Shown here: piece after piece, positions 1 to 7,338 of the stretch | How the letters are laid out: the number at the start of each line of letters is the position of its first letter | Position numbering within the stretch: the first letter of the stretch is position 1 | NCBI RefSeq assembly: GCF_000721235.1 | Contig: NZ_JOFH01000077.1 | Span: 1-8,856 of the forward strand | DNA from: Streptomyces olivaceus | GTDB taxonomy: Bacteria > Actinomycetota > Actinomycetes > Streptomycetales > Streptomycetaceae | Direction: 5' to 3' | DNA: 8,856 nt | Made by a program: the position numbers and the translations under genes | Notes under the pieces: model-generated | Databases searched by the model: none | The model's input: the letters and a program-made list of their open reading frames with translations, nothing else | What the model was told of the DNA's origin: nothing

Positions 1-75
1 GAACGGACGCTTCCTTTGTACTCACCCTCTCGGGCTTTCCTCCGGGCGCTTCCCTTCGGTCTTGCTGTCTTGCGT

Positions 76-172
76 TTCCGACTCTATCAGATCTTTCCGC
101 TCCGATTTCCTCGGTGCTTTCCAGGTTCTCGCTTTCGCGTTTCCCTTTCCGGCGGTTCCGACTTTATCAGAT
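76..172 (-). repeat. Pair of 17-bp direct repeats in the rRNA leader
   Basis: TTCCGACTCTATCAGAT at 76-92 and TTCCGACTTTATCAGAT at 156-172 (plus-strand sequence) differ at one base and are exactly 80 bp apart. The single difference falls inside the -10-like hexamer (TAGAGT against TAAAGT on the minus strand). The conservation suggests a function, either tandem promoters or a repeated RNA signal. Confidence 0.8.
81..110 (-). promoter_or_regulatory. Candidate third rRNA promoter (extended -10 type)
   Basis: On the minus strand TGATAGAGT (81-89) contains TAGAGT, which fits the actinomycete -10 consensus TAGRRT exactly, preceded by an extended TG. The -35 region (104-110) reads GGAAAT or GAAATC and is poor. 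The block is a near-identical copy of the one at 156-172. It could be a tandem rRNA promoter or a leader RNA element. Confidence 0.4.
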
Positions 173-190
173 GTTCGGGACCAGTCTGAC
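161..190 (-). promoter_or_regulatory. Candidate second rRNA promoter (extended -10 type)
   Basis: On the minus strand TGATAAAGT (161-169) forms an extended -10, a TG one base before the hexamer TAAAGT (161-166). The expected -35 position (184-190) has no good hexamer; it falls inside the short palindrome CCAGTCTGACTGG at 181-193. rRNA operons of Streptomyces are known to use several tandem promoters, which makes this plausible. The same 17-bp block recurs at 76-92, so the alternative is a repeated processing or antitermination element. Confidence 0.4.
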
Positions 191-219
191 TGGCCACTCA
201 TTCCGATTCATCGGGAGAG

Positions 220-251
220 CGCTTCTTCGAATTCAGAGATTCGAAGAAGCG
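220..251 (-). other. Perfect 13-bp hairpin in the rRNA leader
   Basis: CGCTTCTTCGAAT (220-232) is followed by a 6-base loop and its exact reverse complement ATTCGAAGAAGCG (239-251). The stem begins about 47 nt after the predicted start of transcription at 298. No U-run follows on the minus strand, so a simple intrinsic terminator is unlikely. A leader stem, a transcription pause or a processing site are the natural options. Confidence 0.7.
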
Positions 252-304
252 GATAGATGTTCCTGTCACCCTCTGGGATGGACCCGTCTTCAGGCAACTG
301 TTCA

Positions 305-333
305 AATCTACCTCCCCGCTCATGCCGTGTCAA
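305..333 (-). promoter_or_regulatory. Strong vegetative-type promoter, probably the upstream rRNA operon promoter
   Basis: Read on the minus strand there is a perfect -35 hexamer TTGACA (328-333), a 17-nt spacer (311-327) and a -10 hexamer TAGATT (305-310), close to the actinomycete HrdB/SigA consensus. Transcription would start near 298 and run left into the rRNA leader. It is the best promoter match in the window. It lies downstream of the end of the SpoIIM-family gene, which is read in the same direction, so it does not serve that gene. Confidence 0.75.
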
Positions 334-347
334 CGGCTCTTGCGGGG
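314..347. promoter_or_regulatory. Two-part dyad symmetry enclosing the -35 box of the rRNA promoter
   Basis: CCCCGC (314-319) pairs with GCGGGG (342-347), and inside it GCCGT (324-328) pairs with ACGGC (333-337). The loop plus neighbouring bases are the -35 hexamer of the rRNA promoter. A regulator binding site is possible, or the symmetry may be chance in GC-rich DNA. Confidence 0.35.
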
Positions 348-387
348 ACGATGAGGACACTAGCAGCTCACCGCGTACGGATGCACA

Positions 388-1395
388 TCAGGCGGCCGTT
401 GGCACGGTGGCGCTGCGTTCGGCCTCTTCGACGTCTCCCGTGTCGCCGGAGCGGACGGCGCGTCCGCCCAGGACATAGACGTAGGCGAGGAAGGCCGCCT
501 CGGCGAGGACGCCGATGGTGATGCGGGCCCAGGTCGGCAGGCCGGAGGGGGTGACGAAGCCTTCGATGGCGCCCGAGACGAAGAGGACTAGGGCCAGGCC
601 GACTGCCATGCCGATGGCTGCTCTGCCCTCCTCGGCCAGCGCGACGCGTCGAGTGCGGGCGCCCGGGTCGATCAGGGTCCAGCCGAGACGCAGCCCGGTA
701 CCCGCGGCGACGAAGACCGCGGTCAGTTCGAGCAGGCCGTGGGGCAGCACCAGGCCGAGGAAGGTGTCGAGGCGGCCGGCCGAGGACATCAGGCCGAAGC
801 CCACACCGAGGTTGAGCATGTTCTGGAAGAGGATCCAGATGACGGGGAGGCCGAGGAAGACGCCCAGGATCAGGCAGAGGGCGGCGGCCCAGGCGTTGTT
901 CGTCCACACCTGCGCGGCAAAGGACGCCGCCGGATTGCTGGAGTAGTACGTCTCGTACTGGCCACCGGGGCGGGTCAGTTCCCGCAGCTCTCCCGGGGCC
1001 GCGATGGTCGACTGCACGTCCGGGTGGGTGCCGATCCACCAGCCGAGGAGCGCCGCGACGGCGGTCGACAGGAGAGCCGTGGGGACCCACCAGTGCCGTG
1101 CGCGGTAGACGGCTGCCGGGAACTGCTGGGTCAGGAACCGGGTGACGTCGCGCCAGGAGGCTCGCCGGGTCCCTGTCACGGCACTGCGCGCGCGTGCCAC
1201 CAGTTGGCTGAGCCGTCCGGTGAGCTGGGGATCGGAGGCGCTGGACTGGATCAGGGAGAGGTGGGTGGCCGTGCGCTGGTAGAGGACGACGAGCTCGTCG
1301 GTCTCGGCACCGGTCAGCCGACGCCGGCGGCGGAGCAAGGCGTCGAGGCGGTCCCACTCCACGCGGTGGGCGGAGACGAAGACGTCGAGGTCCAT
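388..1395 (-). CDS. SpoIIM / DUF95 family integral membrane protein
   Basis: The protein has 335 residues. A charged cytoplasmic N-terminal region (about 1-100) holds the family pattern YQRTATHLSLIQS at 39-51. Some five hydrophobic segments follow, at about 103-121, 168-195, 211-232, 258-275 and 291-310. Family hallmarks are PHGLLEL (218-224, with H219 and E223) and the acidic segment EGFVTPS (278-284). Members resemble Bacillus SpoIIM, a sporulation membrane protein of the engulfment complex, but most bacterial DUF95 proteins have no proven role, so a sporulation function is not implied. The ATG at 1395 was chosen because the family N-terminus (MDLDVF, EWDRL) begins there and GAGGAG lies upstream at 1407-1412, a slightly long 11-nt spacing. 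It is divergent from the RDD gene and ends just before the rRNA promoter region. Confidence 0.88.
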   Translation of the reverse strand: MDLDVFVSAHRVEWDRLDALLRRRRRLTGAETDELVVLYQRTATHLSLIQSSASDPQLTGRLSQLVARARSAVTGTRRASWRDVTRFLTQQFPAAVYRARHWWVPTALLSTAVAALLGWWIGTHPDVQSTIAAPGELRELTRPGGQYETYYSSNPAASFAAQVWTNNAWAAALCLILGVFLGLPVIWILFQNMLNLGVGFGLMSSAGRLDTFLGLVLPHGLLELTAVFVAAGTGLRLGWTLIDPGARTRRVALAEEGRAAIGMAVGLALVLFVSGAIEGFVTPSGLPTWARITIGVLAEAAFLAYVYVLGGRAVRSGDTGDVEEAERSATVPTAA

Positions 1396-1521
1396 CGGTG
1401 TGCCTGCTCCTCGGCTATCGTCAGCGGCTCGTCGTGGATCAGCTTGTCGTACCGCGGCGCGGTGCGTCCTCAGCTTGGCAGACTGGCGAGGGCGGGGGCA
1501 GTCGGCGGAAGGACGGCGGGC
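1396..1521. promoter_or_regulatory. Divergent intergenic region between the SpoIIM-family and RDD genes
   Basis: This 126-bp gap must hold the start signals of both divergent genes. I see the ribosome binding sites (GAGGAG at 1407-1412 on the minus strand, GGAAGGA at 1507-1513 on the plus strand) and a short dyad ACCGC/GCGGT at 1451-1463. No convincing -35/-10 pair is visible on either strand. Confidence 0.4.
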
Positions 1522-2457
1522 GTGGGCGAGCTGGTGACGGGCGAGGCGGTAGCACTGGAGCTGCGCCCCGCGAGGCTGCCCAGCAGGGCGCTGGCCGTCC
1601 TGCTCGATCTGGTGGTGGCGGTGGTCGTCTACATGGCGGTGACCATCGCTCTGGTGGCGTCCACGGCCTCTCTCGACGTGGCGGCCCAGACCGCGCTGTC
1701 CATCGCGGCCTTCGTCCTCGTGCTGGTGGGCGGGCCGATCGCCGTGGAGACACTCAGTCACGGGCGGTCGCTCGGAAAAGTGGCGTGCGGTCTGCGGGTG
1801 GTGCGGGACGACGGTGGGCCGGTGCGGTTCCGGCACTCTCTGGTGCGGGGCCTGATCGGGGTGATCGAGATCCTCATGACGTTCGGCGTCGTCGCCTGCA
1901 TCGCCTCACTGGTGTCGGCGCGGGGGCGTCGGCTGGGTGACGTGTTCGCCGGCACCCTGGTGGTGCGGGAGCGGGTGCCCGCCACGTCGGGGGGTTTCAT
2001 GCCGCCGCCTCCGCCCTGGCTTGCAGGGCGGTTCTCGGGACTCGACCTGTCCGCGGTCCCCGACGAACTCTGGCTCGCCGTTCGTCAGTACCTGGCGCGG
2101 ATGGGGCAGCTGGACGTCCACGTCGGACGGGCCATGGCGGAACGGCTCGCCGCTGACGTGGCCGCCCGCACGGGTGCCCCCGTGCCTCAGGAGGTTCCGC
2201 CGCCCGCCTACCTGGCGGCGGTCCTGCAGGAGCGGCAGGCCCGGGAGTCCCGTCGGGCGTTCGGTGATCCTCGTGGTGGAGGGGGGTCCGCCCTTCTCGG
2301 ACCGGCTGCCGCCTCGCCGCCGTCCCCCGCGTCGCCGGCGGCGGCGTCGCAGCAGGGAACGCCGCGCACCGCACCGCCGCAGAACGGACAGGCGGAGCAG
2401 CCGCGGGACGTACGGCAGGAGCGTCGGCCCGGTACCGGGTTCGTTCCGCCGGCGTAG
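1522..2457 (+). CDS. RDD family membrane protein with a proline/alanine-rich tail
   Basis: The protein has 311 residues if it starts at the GTG at 1522, which has a good GGAAGGA ribosome binding site at 1507-1513 (8 nt spacing); a second GTG at 1534 is possible. The RDD domain spans about 15-152. It contains the first-helix signature with R22 and D29, a second membrane segment at about 57-75, the HGRSLGKVACGLRV stretch at 80-93, a third helix at about 111-130, and the closing RGRRLGDVFAGTLVVRER at 134-151, whose D140 completes the family pattern. After a PPPPPW linker a soluble, mainly helical region follows, and the last 80 residues are rich in Pro, Ala, Ser and Gln and look disordered. RDD proteins are of poorly known function; some affect ion transport. 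The domain is sure; the role is not. Confidence 0.88.
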   Translation: MGELVTGEAVALELRPARLPSRALAVLLDLVVAVVVYMAVTIALVASTASLDVAAQTALSIAAFVLVLVGGPIAVETLSHGRSLGKVACGLRVVRDDGGPVRFRHSLVRGLIGVIEILMTFGVVACIASLVSARGRRLGDVFAGTLVVRERVPATSGGFMPPPPPWLAGRFSGLDLSAVPDELWLAVRQYLARMGQLDVHVGRAMAERLAADVAARTGAPVPQEVPPPAYLAAVLQERQARESRRAFGDPRGGGGSALLGPAAASPPSPASPAAASQQGTPRTAPPQNGQAEQPRDVRQERRPGTGFVPPA

Positions 2458-2467
2458 GGCTTGGGGC

Positions 2468-2497
2468 GACGAGGGGAGCGTCGGCTGCCGCCTCGTC
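2468..2497. terminator. Possible bidirectional terminator between convergent genes
   Basis: GACGAGG (2468-2474) and CCTCGTC (2491-2497) form a perfect 7-bp stem around a 16-base loop with a further 3-bp inner stem (AGC/GCT, 2477-2486). It fills the 40-bp gap between the stop of the RDD gene and the stop of the convergent gene on the minus strand. No U-run is present on either side, as is common for streptomycete terminators. Confidence 0.45.
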
Positions 2498-3112
2498 TCA
2501 CGGGAACACGGACGGTGGGGATTCCAGGTCGTCCAGCTCGATGCCGGGAGCCGCGAGTACGACGTCGCCGGCCATGTGCACGAGGTGCTGCTCACCGGTG
2601 TCCAGGGCCGTGACCTGGTATTCGTCCACGGTCAGGGGGCCGTTGTCAGTGGTGTGTGCTTCTCTTCTCAGCAAGGCCCAGGACTGGTCCACGGTGCGGG
2701 GGGCGAGGACCGGACCGGTGAGGGCGACGAGGCGTACGCGGGTGGCCGATGCCGAGGGGGTGAGGCGCAGGAGACGGGTGACGGCGACGAGGAAGGCCGG
2801 GGACGTGCCGGTGAAGGCGTGGGCGCGCACATTGCCTTCGGTGGCGTGGACTCCGGTGGGATCGGTACGGACCCAGGTGATGCCGTCGATGGCGGCGCCG
2901 CGCACCTGCCAGTCGCCGGCGTGGAGTTCGAGGCGGATGGGGCGGCCGAGCTCGTCGAGGGCGAGGTCGACGGAACCGTGGTGGTCTCCGGTGGGCGTGG
3001 TCAGCCGTGAGACGTAGCGCCAGCCGGACGGGCCCGGGGCGCATTGGAAGTGTTCTGCTGCGAGAGGGGTGTGGTCGTGCGGATCGTGGAGCGAATACCG
3101 GCCGCGGGGCAT
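2498..3112 (-). CDS. Conserved-looking hypothetical protein, 204 residues
   Basis: I do not recognise a named family. The product is soluble, with no signal peptide or membrane helix, and alternates short hydrophobic and charged stretches typical of a beta-rich fold. Notable parts are a His/Asp-rich start (residues 9-21), the segment GRPIRLELHAGDWQVRG at 56-72, the repeated D/TG turns, and an acidic C-terminus (IELDDLESPP, 191-200). Codon use is normal for the genome (strong G/C third-position bias in this frame), and the start at 3112 has a weak AGGA upstream. It lies downstream of sahH on the same strand but is separated from it by a strong hairpin at 3165-3199, so it may be a separate unit or depend on read-through. 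Its overall pattern faintly recalls bacterial glycolipid-binding-type beta proteins, but I would not assign that. Confidence 0.75.
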   Translation of the reverse strand: MPRGRYSLHDPHDHTPLAAEHFQCAPGPSGWRYVSRLTTPTGDHHGSVDLALDELGRPIRLELHAGDWQVRGAAIDGITWVRTDPTGVHATEGNVRAHAFTGTSPAFLVAVTRLLRLTPSASATRVRLVALTGPVLAPRTVDQSWALLRREAHTTDNGPLTVDEYQVTALDTGEQHLVHMAGDVVLAAPGIELDDLESPPSVFP

Positions 3113-3164
3113 GGAGGTCCTGGGTGGTGACGGGCTGCTGGTCCGGCCGCTGAGGCGGCAACGG

Positions 3165-3199
3165 GACAGGCCCCCGGCACGGGGGTGCGGGGGCCTGTC
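3165..3199 (-). terminator. Terminator hairpin after sahH
   Basis: GACAGGCCCCC (3165-3175) pairs with GGGGGCCTGTC (3189-3199). Inside, GCAC (3177-3180) pairs with GTGC (3185-3188) around a GGGG loop (CCCC in the minus-strand transcript), giving 15 base pairs with one bulged base. It begins 35 nt past the sahH stop. No U-run follows on the minus strand, so it would be a U-less streptomycete type or an mRNA 3'-end stabiliser. Confidence 0.75.
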
Positions 3200-3233
3200 T
3201 CGGAGGCGAGAAGCCGTGGGGAGCCCGGTGGGC

Positions 3234-4981
<1,748 letters not shown>

Positions 4982-5962
4982 TCAGTGGTCGGCGGGCGGG
5001 GCGGCCGGGCCTCCGGGGGTGGCCTCGGGGTCCGGGCCCTTGGCGGCCTCGGAGTCGCTGTAGATGTCCGGTTCCAGGTAGATGACGCGGGCGATCGGTG
5101 CGGCCTCGCGGATACGGGACTCGGCGGCGTTGATCGCGGCGGCGATCTCGGTGGCCGTGCCGTCGTGGCGGACTGCGATCTTGGCGGCGACGAGCAGTTC
5201 CTCGGGGCCGAGGTGGAGGGTGCGCATGTGGATGATGCCGGTGACCGTGTCGCCGGCGACGATCGCGGTCTCGATCTGCTGGACGACCTCGACGCCGGCG
5301 GCCTCGCCGAGCAGCAGGGACTTGGTCTCGGCGGCGAGGATCAGCGCGATCAGGATGAGCAGGATGCCGATGCACAGGGTGCCGATGCCGTCCCAGACGC
5401 CGTTGCCGGTGAGCAGGGCGAGGCCGACGCCGCCGAGGGCGAGGACGAGGCCGACGAGGGCACCGAGGTCCTCCAGGAGGACGACCGGCAGTTCAGGGGC
5501 CTTGGCGTGGCGGATGAAGTCCTTCCAGGACTTCTTGCCGCGCAGGGGGTTGGACTCCTTGATGGCGGTCCGGAAGGAGAAGCCCTCCGCGATGATCGCG
5601 AAGATGAGGACGCCGACGGGCCAGTACCAGTGCTCCAGCTCGTGCGGGTGCTTGATCTTCTCGTAGCCCTCGTAGAGGGCGAACATGCCGCCGACCGAGA
5701 AGAGCACGATGGAGACGAGGAAGGCGTAGATGTAGCGCTCGCGGCCGAAGCCGAAGGGGTGTTGCGGGGTGGCCTCGCGCTGGGCGCGTTTGCCGCCCAG
5801 GAGCAGCAGCCCCTGGTTGCCCGAGTCGGCGACGGAGTGCACCGACTCGGCGAGCATCGACGACGATCCGCTGAAGAGGAACGCCACGAATTTCGCCACC
5901 GCGATCGAGAGGTTGGCGAGCAGTGCCGCCACGATCGCCCTGGTACCGCCTGACGCGCTCAT
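4982..5962 (-). CDS. Cation diffusion facilitator family transporter
   Basis: The 326-residue protein has the six-helix layout of the CDF family, which exports divalent metals (usually Zn, also Mn, Fe or Co) by proton antiport, and a cytoplasmic C-terminal domain. Helix 2 carries the metal site HSVAD (H42, D46) after the family pattern SGSSSMLAESV, followed by FGFGRERYIYA (70-80). The helix-5 site reads LLEDLGA with E164 and D165 instead of the common HxxxD. That variant recalls the SLC30A9/ZnT9-type branch, so the metal cannot be predicted. The C-terminal domain (about 222-300) includes TVTGIIHMRTLHLGPEELLV at 239-258, and the last 25 residues are Pro/Ala-rich. The ATG at 5962 starts at the family N-terminus and has AAGGGA at 5974-5979. 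It lies 151 nt downstream of manA on the same strand. Confidence 0.93.
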   Translation of the reverse strand: MSASGGTRAIVAALLANLSIAVAKFVAFLFSGSSSMLAESVHSVADSGNQGLLLLGGKRAQREATPQHPFGFGRERYIYAFLVSIVLFSVGGMFALYEGYEKIKHPHELEHWYWPVGVLIFAIIAEGFSFRTAIKESNPLRGKKSWKDFIRHAKAPELPVVLLEDLGALVGLVLALGGVGLALLTGNGVWDGIGTLCIGILLILIALILAAETKSLLLGEAAGVEVVQQIETAIVAGDTVTGIIHMRTLHLGPEELLVAAKIAVRHDGTATEIAAAINAAESRIREAAPIARVIYLEPDIYSDSEAAKGPDPEATPGGPAAPPADH

Positions 5963-6081
5963 GTGTCGCGTTGTCCCTTCGCCTTCGTCTGCTGCATCTG
6001 CTTCGTCTGCGTCCGTACGCCGGTGGGGCCGGAGCCGGTCATCGGCTTTGCCCCGCCTTTGCGGTGCGCCATTGTTGCAGC

Positions 6082-6097
6082 CCGGGCGGGCGCCCGG
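6082..6097 (-). terminator. Small hairpin after manA, possible weak terminator
   Basis: CCGGGC (6082-6087) and GCCCGG (6092-6097) form a perfect 6-bp all-GC stem with a 4-base loop, starting 17 nt past the manA stop. It could partially end or stabilise the manA transcript before the transporter gene. There is no U-run, and short GC stems are common at this base composition. Confidence 0.3.
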
Positions 6098-6113
6098 TGT
6101 GCCGGATGCGCCG

Positions 6114-7265
6114 TCAGACGCGCAAGGTGGCCCGGAAGAGCGTGCCGGTTCCGGACACTTCGGCCTTTTCGTGCGCGGGGACGAAGACGGAGTGGCCGGG
6201 GGCCAGTTCGTGTCCGCCTGCCCGTACGGTGCCGGCCGTGCAGAGCAGGATCTGCGGGGTGGACAGGGTGAGGTCGTGGACTCCGGTGTCCTCGGGCAGG
6301 ACGTAGCGGGACAGACGGAACTCGTCGGTCGGGGTGTCGTAGACCTCTTCGCCGTCGGGTGACGCCTCGGGGCGGAGGATGCCGGGGTCGCCGGCCTCGA
6401 AGCGGACGATGCGCAGGAGTTCGGGGACGTCGACGTGTTTCGGGGTGAGGCCGCAGCGCAGGACGTTGTCGGAGTTGGCCATGATCTCGACACCGAGGCC
6501 GTTGAGGTAGGCGTGCGGGATGCCGGCGCCCAGGTACAGGGCCTCGCCCGGCTGGAGCCGGACGTGGTTGAGGAGCATGGCCGCGAGGACGCCGGGGTCG
6601 GCCGGGTAGTGGTGGGCGATGTCGGCGTAGGGCGCGTAGGCGCCGCCCAGGCGGTCGCAGGCGGCCGCGGCCTCGCCGACCGTGCGGGACATCTCCTCGG
6701 GGTCGGCGGTGAGGATCGCGGTGAGGACCTCGCGCAGGGCGGCGTCCTCGGGCTGTGCGCGCAGCAGGTCGACGTAGGGCTTGAGGGAGGCGATGCCGAG
6801 GCCGTCGAACAGGTCGGCGGCCTCGGCCGGGGCGCGGAAGCCGCACAGGCCGTCGAACTCGGTGAGGGCGCAGATCAGTTCGGGCTTGTGGTTGGCGTCC
6901 TTGTAGTTGCGGTGCGGTGCGTCGAGGGGGACGCCCCGGCGCTCCTCGTCCTCGTAGCCGGCGCGGGCCTGGGCGAGGTCGGGGTGGACCTGGAGGGAGA
7001 GCGGGGCGCCGGCGGCGAGGAGCTTGAGGAGGAAGGGCAGCCGGGGGCCGAACCTGGCCACGGAGGCGGCGCCCAGTTCCTTCTCGGGGTCGGTGTCGAC
7101 GACCTCGGAGAGGGAGCCCCGGCCGGTGCGGGAGGGGGCGCCCGGGTGGGCTCCCATCCACATCTCCGCCTGGGGTTCGCCGGTCGGCTCGGTCCCGAGC
7201 AGGTCCGGGATCGCGGTGGTGGAGCCCCAGGCGTAGGGGCGGACGGTGTTGTCGAGGCGGTCCAT
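6114..7265 (-). CDS. manA: Mannose-6-phosphate isomerase, class I
   Basis: This zinc enzyme interconverts fructose-6-phosphate and mannose-6-phosphate, the entry to GDP-mannose for protein O-mannosylation, phosphatidylinositol mannosides and cell-wall glycans. The 383-residue protein shows all type I signatures: NTVRPYAWGS (6-15), EMWMGAHP (34-41), the metal ligands Q92 and H94 in LQVHPD, E129 in HKPEL, and H251 in GAGIPHAYLNG, and the catalytic arginine R270 in NSDNVLRCGLT. The cupin fold closes with FVPAHE at 361-366. The ATG at 7265 fits the family N-terminus; its ribosome binding site is only an AGAGAG run. It follows the SIS-domain gene by 73 nt and is probably co-transcribed with it, in a neighbourhood also seen in Mycobacterium (Rv3255c). 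Confidence 0.97.
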   Translation of the reverse strand: MDRLDNTVRPYAWGSTTAIPDLLGTEPTGEPQAEMWMGAHPGAPSRTGRGSLSEVVDTDPEKELGAASVARFGPRLPFLLKLLAAGAPLSLQVHPDLAQARAGYEDEERRGVPLDAPHRNYKDANHKPELICALTEFDGLCGFRAPAEAADLFDGLGIASLKPYVDLLRAQPEDAALREVLTAILTADPEEMSRTVGEAAAACDRLGGAYAPYADIAHHYPADPGVLAAMLLNHVRLQPGEALYLGAGIPHAYLNGLGVEIMANSDNVLRCGLTPKHVDVPELLRIVRFEAGDPGILRPEASPDGEEVYDTPTDEFRLSRYVLPEDTGVHDLTLSTPQILLCTAGTVRAGGHELAPGHSVFVPAHEKAEVSGTGTLFRATLRV

Positions 7266-7338
7266 GGGCTCTCTCTGCCGGTGCGTGCGCGGTGGGTGCG
7301 CGGGGCGTTTCCTGGTGCTTTTCCTGCTGCGTACGAGG

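Larger units (their letters stand above)
1..298 (-). other. 5' leader of a ribosomal RNA operon precursor (16S gene lies beyond the left edge)
   Basis: On the minus strand this stretch is purine-rich, carries many GGAAA/GAAA repeats, and ends at the window edge with AAAGGAAGCGTCCGTTC. I recall that string, and the TCTGATAGAGTCGGAA element upstream of it, from the leader of Streptomyces rRNA operons. There it is followed by CTTGAGAACTCAACAGC and then, a few hundred bases on, by 16S rRNA. The AT content is clearly higher than in the neighbouring genes and no frame has streptomycete codon bias, so it is not coding. The leader would be transcribed from the promoter at 305-333 and cut away during rRNA processing. 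The assignment rests on remembered similarity plus composition, because the 16S gene is not in the window. Confidence 0.72.

Noticed and set aside
296..318. tRNA T-arm-like string GTTCAAATC
   Set aside because: No acceptor stem, anticodon arm or D arm can be folded around it; the bases belong to the rRNA promoter -10 region on the other strand.
62..521. Small plus-strand frames in the rRNA leader region
   Set aside because: Ser/Phe/Arg-rich products without domains in a region whose composition and motifs fit an rRNA leader.
739..1521. Upstream extension of the RDD reading frame
   Set aside because: It would overlap most of the SpoIIM-family gene on the other strand and adds only low-complexity Gly/Glu/Arg sequence; the RDD family N-terminus begins at 1522.
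1396..1836. Upstream extension of the SpoIIM-family frame
   Set aside because: It overlaps the RDD gene, is His/Arg-rich and has no homology pattern; the family start is at 1395.
5963..6493. Upstream extension of the cation transporter frame into manA
   Set aside because: Ser/Pro/Thr-rich out-of-frame translation of manA; the transporter starts at the ATG at 5962 with a ribosome binding site.
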